The notes: generated from the sequence alone by a model not told the origin. Positions 33,901 through 42,459 are shown, counted from the first letter of the stretch. The stretch: DNA of 64,000 nt from Paenibacillus rigui (GCF_002234615.1 NZ_NMQW01000047.1:1-64000), one strand, 5' to 3'. Program-made: numbers and translations.

Positions 33901-36504
33901 TTGTTCGACAGCCATGGCTTTCTGCTGGCATCTACGCTAACCTCTAACGGGGGAATCTATGCATTCAACGGACTGCCTCAAGGTGTTTATGAGGTACGGT
34001 TCCAGCTTCCAGCCGGGTATGCGTTCACGAACCAGGGAGACGGGAGCCAGCCTGAAACGGACTCCGATTCGGATGCGGCCGGGAAGACGAACCCTGTCCT
34101 CCTGCACTGGAAGGAATCTATTGCTACCATTGATGCCGGATTGATTGAGCCCAAGGCAAGCCTAGGCAACCGTGTATGGATCGATGCGAACGCGGACGGG
34201 AAGCAGGATGCCGGGGAGTCCGGGCTTAACGGAGTGACTGTCCGGCTGCTGAACGAGAGTGGAGCGGAAGTTCAAACGACGTCAACTGTACAAGATACTG
34301 TATACGGTGACGGCTACTATTTGTTCGATAAGCTGTGGGCTGGGAAATATAGCGTACAGTTTATACTCCCGGGCAGCTCCTACCGGTTCACGGCGCAGGG
34401 GACAGATCCGCTGTCCGATACAGATTCCAATGCGGATCCGGTAAGCGGGAAAAGCGGACTTCTGGTATTAGGCCAAGGAGAGGCCAATCCAACCGTTGAT
34501 GCAGGTTTAACAAGGGTACAGCAGCCGCCAACGCCGGCCAGCTTGGGGGATTATGTCTGGATCGACGAAAATGGCGACGGAATTCAAAATGACGGGAACA
34601 CCGGCTTAAACGGAGTTGTTGTCAAATTGTACGATAGCGGCGGCCTGCTTCGCGGCTCGACGGTTACGTCTTCTGTCTATCAATCCGTATATAACTCCGT
34701 CTATCACTCTGTTTACAGCAGCAGCGGCTATTATCAATTCCTGAACCTGCTGCCTGGAGACTACACCGTAAGCTTCGAGGCACCGGACGGATATACATTT
34801 ACGCAAAAAGGTGCAGGTTCTGACAGTGCGAACGATTCTGACGCACATGCGGATGGCATCACCGACCTCATCAGGCTTGCGGCAGGGCAGACGAACTTGA
34901 CGGTCGACGCAGGCCTGAAGCGGACTTCGAATCCCCCTGTACATGGAAGCCTCGGAGATTATGTCTGGATTGACGAGAATGGGGACGGTGTCCAAAACGG
35001 CGGGGAAGCAGGGCTTAATGGTGTACCTGTTCAATTGTACAATGACACCGGTCAACTGCTTGGCAGCACGGTGACAGGCTCTGTATATGGCAGCACCGGG
35101 TACTACGCATTCGGCGGCCTGGTGGAAGGAAGGTATAAGGTGAGGTTTGAGCTTCCTTCCGGCTACGCATTTACCGTTAAAGGAGCAGGAGATAACCGTT
35201 CGGCTGATTCGGATGCGGATGCCTCCGGTTGGACGGAGGATATCCTGCTGGCTGCCGGCCAAAACAATAGATCCATCGACGCCGGAGTGAAGAAGCTGGC
35301 CGAGCATCCTCAAGAGAAAGCAACCCTCGGGGACAGAGTCTGGATTGACTCGAATCTCGACGGCGTACAAAACGATGGTGAGCCGGGAGTGAAGGGGCTT
35401 TTCGTACATCTGCTGAGTGAGGATGGGCGCCAGCTGGCATCGACGGTGACAGGCTCCGTCTATGGCAAGGAAGGGATATACAGCTTCGGCCAACTCGATC
35501 CGGGCAAGTATACCGTGCAGTTTGAGCTTCCGAGCGGCTATGAATTTACCACGCCGTACAAAGGCGCAGACAGGTCAGCAGATTCCGATGCGTCGGCCGA
35601 CGGAAGGAGCGGGAGCATCGAGCTTGCTGCCGGAGAAACGAACCTGACGATCGACGCCGGCTTGATTCCAGCGGATGACGGCGGTGGCGGCCCTGGGCCA
35701 GAGAAGCCGAACGCAAGACTGGGCGACTTTGTTTGGGTAGATACGAACGCAGACGGCATGCAGAATGAAGAAGAGCCGGGATTGAACGGAGTGCTTGTTA
35801 GGATTCTAAGCGCAGATGGTATTCCGATCACTTCGACGGTAAGCGGTGCGGTGTATGGCCAATCCGGGTATTATTCCTTCGACAATTTGCAAGCCGGTAA
35901 GTACATTGTGAAGTTCGATCTTCCTTCCGGGTACCTGTTCACGCTTTCCGGTACCGGACCTGACAAGCAAAAGGATTCCAATGCTTCTGCGGAGGGGAGA
36001 ACCGATGTCATTCAGCTTGCTGCCGGAGAAATCAATCTGGGTGTCGATGCAGGGCTGCGGATTAGAAAGCATGACTCCGGCTCCGGGTCAGGCGGTTCCG
36101 GCGGTTCGGGCGAGCCTGGAGGCTCCGGTGGCGGCAGCAGTCCCGGTTCTCCTCCAACGGGAGGAGGGGGACAGCCGGGGCAGGAGAATCAGCCGGGAAC
36201 GAATAAACCCGGTAATCCTGATCCTGCACAGCAGCCTGGAGGGGAGCAGCAGGCCAAGGATCCGGATAAAGAAGAGGCACCGGGCAATGTCCCTTCCCAA
36301 GTACCGTCATCCGGTTCTGACAACGGGCAGGGCGGCGGAGGAGAGGAAGCCCCAGCCGGAAGCCCGGATCGGGCTGAAGAGATGCATTCGAAAGGCAGCC
36401 TGCCGTTAACGGGTGAATCCTTACCGCTAATCTCATTTATCGGCATCGCGTTGTGCGCGGCTGCCATCCTATTGGCAGCAAAAGGGAAACGGCAGCGAAG
36501 CTAA
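30976..36504 (+). CDS. LPXTG-anchored surface protein with DUF11 and SdrD_B repeats
   Basis: An 1842-residue cell-wall protein. A signal peptide (cleavage after SALA, about residue 29) leads to several beta-sandwich DUF11/isopeptide-like domains (about 30-820; TNVGNIPVKSLLLIDALP is typical). Seven SdrD_B repeats follow (about 825-1695), each with a WxDxNxDGxQ calcium-loop-like start. A Gly/Ser/Pro-rich spacer (about 1698-1805) precedes LPLTG (1809-1813), a hydrophobic helix and a basic tail (KGKRQRS). The neighbouring sortase very likely attaches it. Adhesion is inferred from the family. No sugar- or protein-binding domain was recognised. Confidence 0.92.
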   Translation: MRRLIKGQAWIWSLLLLWNAVFVPMSALAADLAAEGIQLEMRSTASVVDSGNKFTYELDYSVSSTTQPFTDANIVLPLPKELKFDSALDAGDTAYSYDALTHTVTFHFKQAIKAGTTGTLQVNAFFPNYVTPDGTSVKAQGQFQSGQGSKLSNTVTVTSRASVEWQLTKERSRPVKEVLPEPGGEVEYKLTLRDIKTSASGRLELRNVVLQDNLPQGAQLISTRPTADLVEGSRITWRLGTFGESVSSKDVWVKVKYPSDISGEVTNAATATFTPLNKPEMTLNAQTSHGFTNQPGHVESGFLKWVHDGQKEVSPGQEVNFYIGNLYSQSNIELRNYELIDRTPDHLTLLQMFTPTFNGIASYAVEYSVTDSVYGPWIPWKTVRADQRQTLKVSDVPVSGVEVKGFKLVFGNVPVDFSQSGNFEIRYKLDPNLSVPVTPDENVKITNTALLKYSFEGKPYEESRSASVYAVQNRPLVEVIKKTINGTNFIPGDTVKYRISVRNTEFSSKDLTNPIIEDLLPSALEYVPDTAILLQDSGLQLPSPKLEQLTDGATGRTLLRWSWNDANPAVLGVNKTVELEFQAKIKAGTSTGYIDNVAEVTSEQDAYLNNADFVKKIYKGGKWYLYNNAPIYVNSAVKLESVKWVQGDLDGTNWTQYPNKGITTPGGKVEYKLQVTNVGNIPVKSLLLIDALPRVGDKGVIDSSPRDSGWSPVLTSKLTTENYITVYYTSDTSISMSGGHWSSEPPQDLTTVTGLKFVFSDQHVIAPGAQEELRWVMRAPVQAPADGQAAWNSFGYTAKRADNGKSLLATEPLKVGMVVQEDDNGEIGNYVWRDRNEDGIQNEPPELGVNGIPVELYNASGTKVQSTITGNDYNGNPGYYLFTNLAAGTYKVKFILPEGYEGWVTPNRADDTADSDPNAEGWTEDIRLRAGEKNVTVDAGLLPPKGSIGDKVWLDSNGNGSQDPGEAGKDGVTVDLFDSHGFLLASTLTSNGGIYAFNGLPQGVYEVRFQLPAGYAFTNQGDGSQPETDSDSDAAGKTNPVLLHWKESIATIDAGLIEPKASLGNRVWIDANADGKQDAGESGLNGVTVRLLNESGAEVQTTSTVQDTVYGDGYYLFDKLWAGKYSVQFILPGSSYRFTAQGTDPLSDTDSNADPVSGKSGLLVLGQGEANPTVDAGLTRVQQPPTPASLGDYVWIDENGDGIQNDGNTGLNGVVVKLYDSGGLLRGSTVTSSVYQSVYNSVYHSVYSSSGYYQFLNLLPGDYTVSFEAPDGYTFTQKGAGSDSANDSDAHADGITDLIRLAAGQTNLTVDAGLKRTSNPPVHGSLGDYVWIDENGDGVQNGGEAGLNGVPVQLYNDTGQLLGSTVTGSVYGSTGYYAFGGLVEGRYKVRFELPSGYAFTVKGAGDNRSADSDADASGWTEDILLAAGQNNRSIDAGVKKLAEHPQEKATLGDRVWIDSNLDGVQNDGEPGVKGLFVHLLSEDGRQLASTVTGSVYGKEGIYSFGQLDPGKYTVQFELPSGYEFTTPYKGADRSADSDASADGRSGSIELAAGETNLTIDAGLIPADDGGGGPGPEKPNARLGDFVWVDTNADGMQNEEEPGLNGVLVRILSADGIPITSTVSGAVYGQSGYYSFDNLQAGKYIVKFDLPSGYLFTLSGTGPDKQKDSNASAEGRTDVIQLAAGEINLGVDAGLRIRKHDSGSGSGGSGGSGEPGGSGGGSSPGSPPTGGGGQPGQENQPGTNKPGNPDPAQQPGGEQQAKDPDKEEAPGNVPSQVPSSGSDNGQGGGGEEAPAGSPDRAEEMHSKGSLPLTGESLPLISFIGIALCAAAILLAAKGKRQRS
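33448..36057 (+). repeat. Seven tandem SdrD_B protein repeats
   Basis: Seven units of about 110-125 codons, each starting LGDxVWxDxNxDGxQ and ending TVDAGL or a close variant. The units start near 33448, 33811, 34150, 34540, 34945, 35320 and 35715. The DNA diverges between units, so these are old duplications, not a recent array. Confidence 0.88.
34672..34719 (+). repeat. Four 12-bp units coding Ser-Val-Tyr-X
   Basis: In SdrD_B unit 4 a single SVYG seen in units 5 and 6 is replaced by SVYQ-SVYN-SVYH-SVYS. Synonymous differences at most third positions show that the expansion is not brand new. Confidence 0.85.
36400..36414 (+). other. LPLTG cell-wall sorting signal
   Basis: The codons for LPLTG are followed by a 20-residue hydrophobic helix and KGKRQRS, the canonical sorting signal. 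It is cut between Thr and Gly by sortase. Confidence 0.92.
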
Positions 36505-36538
36505 CTAGTTTAGATTTGGCACCTGTTTCCACGGGAGA

Positions 36539-36582
36539 AGAGCATTTCTCGCCTTTTTTGGCGGGGGATGCTCTCTTTTTTT
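36539..36582 (+). terminator. Terminator after the surface protein
   Basis: AGAGCAT/ATGCTCT with an inner CTCGCC/GGCGGG helix and seven T. Confidence 0.85.
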
Positions 36583-36597
36583 ACAGTATGAAAAATG

Positions 36598-36627
36598 AAA
36601 AAAAGCCTACCCGCAATAGGGTAAGCC
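36598..36627 (-). terminator. Terminator of the ABC-F gene
   Basis: Read on the minus strand, GGGTA/TACCC and GC/GC pairs form a stem with one mismatch, followed by seven T. Confidence 0.6.
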
Positions 36628-36646
36628 TGGTGTGTGTTTGTGCATT

Positions 36647-38203
36647 CTAAAATACTTTCGTTGTCCACGACTCGCAATTCCATGTGTCGGTTACGATATC
36701 GCGATAAAATTCGGGTTCGTGGGAAATCATCAGGATGCTGCCTTTGTACGCTTGGAGCGCCCGCTTCAGTTCATCCTTGGCATCGACGTCCAAATGGTTG
36801 GTCGGCTCATCGAGCACCAGCAGATTCGTTTCCCGGTTGATCAGCTTACACAAGCGAACCTTCGCTTTCTCGCCGCCGCTAAGAACAGCGATCTTGCTTT
36901 CAATATGCTTGGTTGTCAGCCCGCATTTTGCAAGAGCAGCCCGCACTTCAAACTGGGAGAACGAACGGAACTCGTTCCAAATCTCATCGATACAAGTATT
37001 GTAATTCGTTTCTTTCATCTCTTGCTCGAAATAACCGATTTGCAGAAGGTCACCGAGCTGTACCGATCCTTCCAATGCTTTAATTTCACCCAGAATGCTG
37101 CGAAGCAGCGTTGTTTTACCGATCCCGTTGGCACCGACAAGCGCAATCTTTTGACCACGTTCCATCCGGAGGTTAAGGGGCCTGGAAAGAGGGGAGTCGT
37201 AACCGATAACCAGATCCTTCGCTTCAAAAATAAGCTTGCCGGATGTTCTCGCCTCCTTGAATTGAAACTGTGGCTTCGGCTTTTCCTTCGCCAGCTCAAT
37301 GACGTCCATCTTGTCGAGCTTCTTTTGTCTGGACATGGCCATGTTGCGGGTAGCGACACTGGCTTTGTTGCGGGCCACGAAGTCCTTCAAGTCCGCGATC
37401 TCCTGCTGCTGGCGTTTATAAGCCGATTCCAGCTGCTGTTTTTTCATTTCGTAGACTTGCTGGAAATGGTCGTAATCCCCGACATAGCGGTTCAATTCCT
37501 GATTTTCCATATGATAGATCAAATTAATTACACTGTTGAGGAAAGGGATATCATGTGAAATTAGAATGAATGCATTCTCATATTCTTGCAGGTATCGCTT
37601 CAACCAATCAATATGCTGCTCGTCGAGATAGTTGGTCGGCTCGTCAAGAAGCAGAATATCCGGCTTTTCCAGCAGCAGCTTGGCAAGCAGTACTTTCGTC
37701 CGCTGACCGCCGCTAAGATCGTTGACGTCCTTGTCCAGTCCGATATCGGTAAGTCCCAAACCACGGGCCGTTTCCTCGATCTTGGCATCTATCATGTAAA
37801 AATCCTGATTGGTTAATGTATCCTGAATGGTACCGACATCCTCAAGCAGCTGTTCAAGCTCCTCGGGCGTAACGTCGCCCATTTTGGCGTACATATCGTT
37901 CATCTCTTGTTCCATATCGAACAAATATTGAAATGCCCCTTTCAGGACATCCCGGATGGTCATGCCCTTGTTAAGCACGGCATGCTGATCCAGATAGCCG
38001 ACACGCATTCGTTTGGACCATTCCACCTTGCCTTCATCGGGCTGCAGCTTCCCGGTAATGATGTTCATGAAGGTTGATTTACCCTCACCGTTAGCGCCGA
38101 TAAGTCCGATGTGCTCGCCTTTGAGCAGGCGGAAGGATACATCGTTGAAGATTGCGCGATCTCCAAATCCGTGACTTAAACGTTCTACATTTAATATGCT
38201 CAT
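36647..38203 (-). CDS. ABC-F family ATPase (YkpA/YbiT-like)
   Basis: A 518-residue protein with two ABC domains and no membrane segments. Walker A: GANGEGKST and GANGIGKTT. Signatures: LSGGQRTKV and LSGGEKAKV. Walker B: ILLLDEPTN and LLVLDEPTN. The two are joined by a charged P-site linker (KKQQLESAYKRQQQEIADLKDF). It is a ribosome-associated translation factor of the YkpA/YbiT group by resemblance. AAAGGTG before ATG 38203 rules out the longer start at 38242. Not an antibiotic-resistance type as far as I can judge. Confidence 0.88.
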   Translation of the reverse strand: MSILNVERLSHGFGDRAIFNDVSFRLLKGEHIGLIGANGEGKSTFMNIITGKLQPDEGKVEWSKRMRVGYLDQHAVLNKGMTIRDVLKGAFQYLFDMEQEMNDMYAKMGDVTPEELEQLLEDVGTIQDTLTNQDFYMIDAKIEETARGLGLTDIGLDKDVNDLSGGQRTKVLLAKLLLEKPDILLLDEPTNYLDEQHIDWLKRYLQEYENAFILISHDIPFLNSVINLIYHMENQELNRYVGDYDHFQQVYEMKKQQLESAYKRQQQEIADLKDFVARNKASVATRNMAMSRQKKLDKMDVIELAKEKPKPQFQFKEARTSGKLIFEAKDLVIGYDSPLSRPLNLRMERGQKIALVGANGIGKTTLLRSILGEIKALEGSVQLGDLLQIGYFEQEMKETNYNTCIDEIWNEFRSFSQFEVRAALAKCGLTTKHIESKIAVLSGGEKAKVRLCKLINRETNLLVLDEPTNHLDVDAKDELKRALQAYKGSILMISHEPEFYRDIVTDTWNCESWTTKVF

Positions 38204-38327
38204 GAGTGACACCTTTTCTTTTATCTTTTTAGTCTCATACATTATAAGCCAGAAGGGGGGATCAACTCAATGCGGTATGCTGCGGTTATAGTATTTTTAT
38301 TCGGTAAAGCGGCTGAATTACCATCAA

Positions 38328-38356
38328 TTGGCTTTCCTTAATATGTAGAATATGGT
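38328..38356 (+). promoter_or_regulatory. Promoter of the AraC-MFS operon
   Basis: TTGGCT (38328-38333), 17 bases, TATGGT (38351-38356). A LexA-like site lies just downstream. Confidence 0.4.
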
Positions 38357-38366
38357 AATATGTTTA

Positions 38367-38380
38367 CGAACGAATGTTCT
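38367..38380. promoter_or_regulatory. SOS (LexA) box-like site
   Basis: CGAAC-GAAT-GTTCT: 9 of 10 consensus positions of the Bacillus box CGAAC-N4-GTTCG, placed across the likely transcription start of the AraC-MFS operon. Confidence 0.5.
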
Positions 38381-38430
38381 GTGATGTTACGAGGTTCGAA
38401 ATATTAGCCCCTAGGGAAGAAGGTGCTGTA

Positions 38431-39240
38431 ATGAACACGACACGCTATTCGGAAATCGATGAGGTGATCTCATTCATACATGAGAATATTTATGATCCGC
38501 TTCCGCTCTCGCGATTGGCTTCTTATGCAGCCTATAGTCCGTATCACTTTTCAAGAATATTTAAGGAAAGAATGGGACTATCCCCGTTGTATTACGTATC
38601 TGCGATGCGGCTTCATAAGGCAAAGGATTTGCTGCTTCGAACGAATCTGAGTGTACGTGATATCGGATTGGAGGTCGGCCAACAAAGCCTAGGGACATTC
38701 ACGACCCGGTTTACGGAAAAGGTAGGGGTAACACCGTCGGAGTTTCGCAACTCAAAGCTTCAGGCGAACAACCCACTGCAAATGCTGCAGGAAATGAACC
38801 TGCAACAGACTTCCTTTTCCAACCGGAGCCGACAGCTCTGTGTTGAGGGTTCGATACATTCCGATGTCCCTTTCAAGGGAGTAGTACTTATCGGTCTTTT
38901 TGCCAAGCCAATTCCCGAGGGGCTTCCCCTGTACGGTACGCTGGCTTCTTCTGAAGGCAGCTTTCGCTTTAGTAACGTGAAGCCGGGTACTTACTATTTG
39001 ATGGCGACTTCGGTTTCCTGGGAGATGCAGGCAATGGATATTTTGCTGCCGCAAACAACCTTGCGTACCCGTTCAAGGACGCCCATCGTCGTTACTCCCC
39101 ACTCTCAGGTTCCTTACCAGCAAGTCATACTTTATCCGCCGAGTCCGGACGATCCTCCGATATTGGTTTCCTTGCCAGTATTAATGAATAACTATATTGC
39201 CAAAGCTGCGCGGCATAGCAGCCGTAATAGCAATCGGTAA
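38431..39240 (+). CDS. AraC family regulator with N-terminal DNA-binding domain
   Basis: A 269-residue protein. The AraC double helix-turn-helix comes first (about 5-105: LPLSRLASYAAYSPYHFSRIFKERMGLSP; VTPSEFRNS), the reverse of the usual order. The C-terminal 130 residues look like a carboxypeptidase-regulatory-like beta-sandwich (EGSFRFSNVKPGTYYLMATSVSW). AGAAGGTG precedes ATG 38431. The MFS gene follows by 68 bases, so it likely controls its own drug-efflux operon. Confidence 0.88.
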   Translation: MNTTRYSEIDEVISFIHENIYDPLPLSRLASYAAYSPYHFSRIFKERMGLSPLYYVSAMRLHKAKDLLLRTNLSVRDIGLEVGQQSLGTFTTRFTEKVGVTPSEFRNSKLQANNPLQMLQEMNLQQTSFSNRSRQLCVEGSIHSDVPFKGVVLIGLFAKPIPEGLPLYGTLASSEGSFRFSNVKPGTYYLMATSVSWEMQAMDILLPQTTLRTRSRTPIVVTPHSQVPYQQVILYPPSPDDPPILVSLPVLMNNYIAKAARHSSRNSNR

Positions 39241-39308
39241 GAAATCCTTTCTGTGAAGACGGGTTAGAATGAGAAATATATTGTTAAGGAGAGGAAGAGA
39301 GAATTGAA

Positions 39309-40712
39309 ATGATACATACGGAGAGTCAAACTAAGCCTGCTGTTGACCATGCGGATCTGAAGAAAAGTGTTTTATGGATTTATTATGTTATTTTTTTCGC
39401 TGTTTTGAATGAATCGGTTTTTAATGTATCGACTCCAAGCATCGCTCAACAGTTCGGGCTGGATGCAGCCGGCGTAAGCTGGGTGGTTACTATCTTTTTT
39501 ATCGTCTTCGGCATGGGAATGGTCATTTTTGGGAAGCTTTCTGATATGTACAGTATCAAGAAGCTGATCACCATCGGAATTACGTTGTACACCTGTGGCT
39601 CGGTTCTAGGCTTCGTACTGCAAAACTGGTATGCTGGCGTCATTATAGCCCGGGCGATTCAAGGAGCAGGCGGTTCGGCCATTCCTGCGTTGGTTTTTGT
39701 CATGGTTGCCCGATTTTTTACAGCGGAGCAGCGGGGCAAAATGTTCGGCATCATCACCTCAACCGCATCCTTTGCGGTAGGAATTGGGCCTGTGCTTGGC
39801 GGTTATATCGCAGGCTCGTTCCATTGGGCCTTCTTGTTTCTCATTCCGCTCCCTGTGTTCGTTGCCGTTCCTTACTTCAGGAAGCTTCTTCCCCAGGAAC
39901 AGCGTAAACCGGGGAAACTGGATTTTCTCGGTGCCATATTGCTTGGATTGGCTGTGTCCATGGTTATTTTATTTACGACAGAAGGCAATGGATTGTATTT
40001 GATTGTCGCTCTAATTGCCTTGGTACTTTTTATCGTTCAGATCAGAAGAGTGAAGGAGCCTTTTGTTGAACCGGCACTTTTTACCATTGCATTATATCGG
40101 TGCGCACTTATTCTAGGCTTTCTCATCTTCGGAACCGTCATGTCGGTCATGTTCGTCATTCCTCTTATGCTGCACAAGACATATGGATTAAGTACGGAAA
40201 GTATAGGCCTCATCATGTTTCCCGGCGCGATCAGCGCTGTGTTGTTCGGAAAAGTGGCGGGCAATTTGACTGTCAAGCGGGGCAGCCATTTCGTGGTCTA
40301 TTTTGGTCTATCCTTAATAGCGCTCAGCCTCTTGCTTCAATCCTCGTCTGTCGGTCTTTGGGTGTGGTACATCGGAGCGGCGCTAGTCTTGATGTATATT
40401 GGCTTTTCCTTCGTGCAGACGGCACTGTCGGAGAGTGTAACACAAATTTTGCCGAAACATCAGATTGGTGTGGGTATGGGGCTCTTCAATATGATTTCGA
40501 CCATATCAGGTGCCGTGGTAACAGCCTTCGTTGCTAAAGTGATGGAGAAAGAGATACTCAATTTTCCGATGCATCCTTTGCTCACAACGGCCAATGCCTA
40601 CCTGTATGGGAATCTGATATTGCTGTTAAGCTTCATTGTTTTCTCAAGCGCGCTGATGTATTTCTTCACATTCGGCAAAAGCACTGTACAGCCGGTGAAT
40701 GAAATGAGCTGA
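39309..40712 (+). CDS. MFS transporter (DHA2-like)
   Basis: A 467-residue membrane protein with about 14 helices. Motif A-like GKLSDMYSIKK follows helix 2 and motif C-like VGIGPVLGGYIAG lies in helix 5. Its organisation and many residues parallel the MFS protein at 22658 (for example QAVG/QGAG-x-AIPA), so the two are paralogues of the same drug-efflux group. Probably translated from the AraC operon message. Confidence 0.88.
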   Translation: MIHTESQTKPAVDHADLKKSVLWIYYVIFFAVLNESVFNVSTPSIAQQFGLDAAGVSWVVTIFFIVFGMGMVIFGKLSDMYSIKKLITIGITLYTCGSVLGFVLQNWYAGVIIARAIQGAGGSAIPALVFVMVARFFTAEQRGKMFGIITSTASFAVGIGPVLGGYIAGSFHWAFLFLIPLPVFVAVPYFRKLLPQEQRKPGKLDFLGAILLGLAVSMVILFTTEGNGLYLIVALIALVLFIVQIRRVKEPFVEPALFTIALYRCALILGFLIFGTVMSVMFVIPLMLHKTYGLSTESIGLIMFPGAISAVLFGKVAGNLTVKRGSHFVVYFGLSLIALSLLLQSSSVGLWVWYIGAALVLMYIGFSFVQTALSESVTQILPKHQIGVGMGLFNMISTISGAVVTAFVAKVMEKEILNFPMHPLLTTANAYLYGNLILLLSFIVFSSALMYFFTFGKSTVQPVNEMS

Positions 40713-40757
40713 CTAGATAATTTAAAATGATCATCATATTAAGGAGAGCATGGAGCT

Positions 40758-41033
40758 ATGTGTCGTAATATCAAAACATTGTTTAATTTTGACCCGCCTG
40801 CCACGGATATGGAAATCTATGCAGCTTCACTCCAATTCGTGAGGAAACTATCGGGTTTTACACAGCCTTCGAAAGCTAACGAAGAAGCATTTGACCGTGC
40901 AGTAAAGGAAATCGCCGTGGTGGCCAGTGAACTATTAAGTTCTTTGGTCACGCAAGCGGATCCTCGAAACAGGGAAGTGGAGTTGGAACGTGCCCGGGCG
41001 AGAAATGCCAAAAGATTCGGAACCATGGAATAG
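40758..41033 (+). CDS. DUF2277 family protein
   Basis: A 91-residue protein that opens MCRNIKTLFNFDPPAT, the hallmark of DUF2277, followed by a helical tail with charged residues. The function of the family is unknown. AAGGAG precedes the ATG. It lies 45 bases after the MFS gene and ends before a terminator, so it may belong to the same transcript. Confidence 0.9.
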   Translation: MCRNIKTLFNFDPPATDMEIYAASLQFVRKLSGFTQPSKANEEAFDRAVKEIAVVASELLSSLVTQADPRNREVELERARARNAKRFGTME

Positions 41034-41054
41034 GTTTCATTGGAATCTAGCTAA

Positions 41055-41092
41055 AGGACCTCTATCCGGTCGTTGGAAGAGGTCCTGTTTTA
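41055..41092 (+). terminator. Terminator between DUF2277 and the repair island
   Basis: AGGACCTC and GAGGTCCT, 8-bp perfect stem, then TGTTTTATTT. May also slow minus-strand transcription. Confidence 0.7.
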
Positions 41093-41113
41093 TTTGAACG
41101 CCATGCAGACCCA

Positions 41114-41932
41114 TTACGGCTCAAAGCCGCTTTGGCTTACATAAATCTGATCTTCAGGAAATACGGCTTTAAATCGTTCAAGAACGATTTGATAGGCCGC
41201 AGGATCATACCATGCTTCCAGCCCTAACGCTTTATACAAGCTTTCTAAGCCAAGTCTGCGTGTACGCTTGCCGCCGCTGCCGTCACCCATGAAATAATCG
41301 TCTACACATACGCGGTTCACTAATGGCCTCAGGATGTGGGCAAACATGTCACTGCTGGGCAGCACAGGAGCTATGGTAGCCTGAGTCGGTATCCCTTCAT
41401 GTCGCAGCTTTTTTAATGTATGGAGTCGGGCTTGGATGGGAGGAGCTGCAGGAGAAAAGTGCTTTCTGATCTTCTCGAGGTCAGTTTCCATTGTCATACT
41501 GACACGAACCCGGTCGCCTAGTCGTACGAAGAGGTCTATGTCCCTGCTGACAAGCGGACTTCGAGTTTGCACGAACAAGAAATCAGGCGGCTCCTCAACC
41601 ATCACTTCAAGCAGTGAACGGGTGATTTGTGCCTTATACTCAATCGGCTGGTAGGGATCAGTACTTGATGACATAAAAAGGGTAGCCGGCCCCTTGGATT
41701 TGGCTCTCCTTAGCTCTTTCCTTAATAGCTCCGCAGCATTGTATTTCATATCGACCCATGAACCCCACGCCTCATTGCGAAAAACGGACACGGGCATTTG
41801 ACGCACATAGCAATAGGAACAAGCAAATGAACATCCTGCGTAAGGATTAAGTGAATGGCTGTAGCCTCTCAGGTAGCCGTTGCCTTTGTTCAGTATGGAC
41901 TTTGCTTGCTTGGGGGTGTAAGTAGTCTTCAC
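41114..41932 (-). CDS. SPL-like radical SAM protein
   Basis: A 272-residue radical SAM protein with CSFACSYC (CX3CX2C for the 4Fe-4S cluster) near residue 33 and a TIM-barrel core. It belongs to the spore photoproduct lyase-like/Rv2578c-type group. Its start overlaps the ogt stop by 4 bases (ATGA), so it is translationally coupled to the alkyltransferase. A DNA-repair role is suggested by this context. The substrate is unknown. Confidence 0.85.
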   Translation of the reverse strand: MKTTYTPKQAKSILNKGNGYLRGYSHSLNPYAGCSFACSYCYVRQMPVSVFRNEAWGSWVDMKYNAAELLRKELRRAKSKGPATLFMSSSTDPYQPIEYKAQITRSLLEVMVEEPPDFLFVQTRSPLVSRDIDLFVRLGDRVRVSMTMETDLEKIRKHFSPAAPPIQARLHTLKKLRHEGIPTQATIAPVLPSSDMFAHILRPLVNRVCVDDYFMGDGSGGKRTRRLGLESLYKALGLEAWYDPAAYQIVLERFKAVFPEDQIYVSQSGFEP

Positions 41933-42459
41933 TTTGTTAGTGATGCCTCCTGTTCAAGCTGCAGCAATTTCCTTTTCATATCCATTCCGCCGCGGTAGCC
42001 GGTAAGGGCGCCATTTTTACCAATGACACGATGACATGGAATGGTAATCAGAATAGGATTGGCCCCGATCGCCGTTCCCACAGCGCGAACAGCTGCCGGT
42101 TTTTGAATTTGCATGGCAATGTCCGTATAAGACTTCGTTTGGCCATACGGGATGCTGCACAGGGCATGCCACACGTTCACCTGAAACGGGGTACCTCGAT
42201 AGTCGAAAGGAACCGTGAATTGACTCCGGCTGCCTTGCAAATATTCGATAAGTTCATGTACATAGGGGCGAAGCTGCTCGTCATTTTCCGTTAATGTGCT
42301 GTTGGGATAACGTGCCTGTATCCATTGCTGCATCTCATCGATGGGCTGATTCGGAGTTCCGACATAGCAAAGTCCTTGCGAAGAAGCGGAAATGTGCATT
42401 GACCATTGCTCATGGGTTAATCGCGTCCAATAAATCCGTTGAATTTCTGCGTTATTCAT
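41929..42459 (-). CDS. ogt: Methylated-DNA-protein cysteine methyltransferase
   Basis: A 176-residue suicide enzyme that takes O6-methyl groups from guanine. PCHRVIG is the active-site motif with the acceptor Cys; GTAIGANP and YRGG are conserved neighbours. GAGGAGG lies 9 bases before ATG 42459. It overlaps the AdaA end by 8 bases and the radical SAM start by 4, so the three form one operon, like adaA-adaB of B. subtilis. Confidence 0.93.
   Translation of the reverse strand: MNNAEIQRIYWTRLTHEQWSMHISASSQGLCYVGTPNQPIDEMQQWIQARYPNSTLTENDEQLRPYVHELIEYLQGSRSQFTVPFDYRGTPFQVNVWHALCSIPYGQTKSYTDIAMQIQKPAAVRAVGTAIGANPILITIPCHRVIGKNGALTGYRGGMDMKRKLLQLEQEASLTK

Noticed and set aside
34606-35493. 295-codon open frame antisense to the SdrD_B repeats
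   Set aside because: Arises from repeated DNA of the surface-protein gene; no start signals.
33448-36057. Regular repeats that could suggest a CRISPR array
   Set aside because: Units are about 350 bases, diverged and in frame in a protein gene; no short identical repeats or spacers.
36632-37558. 308-codon frame antisense to the ABC-F gene
   Set aside because: Overlaps highly conserved ABC motifs on the other strand; no ribosome binding site.
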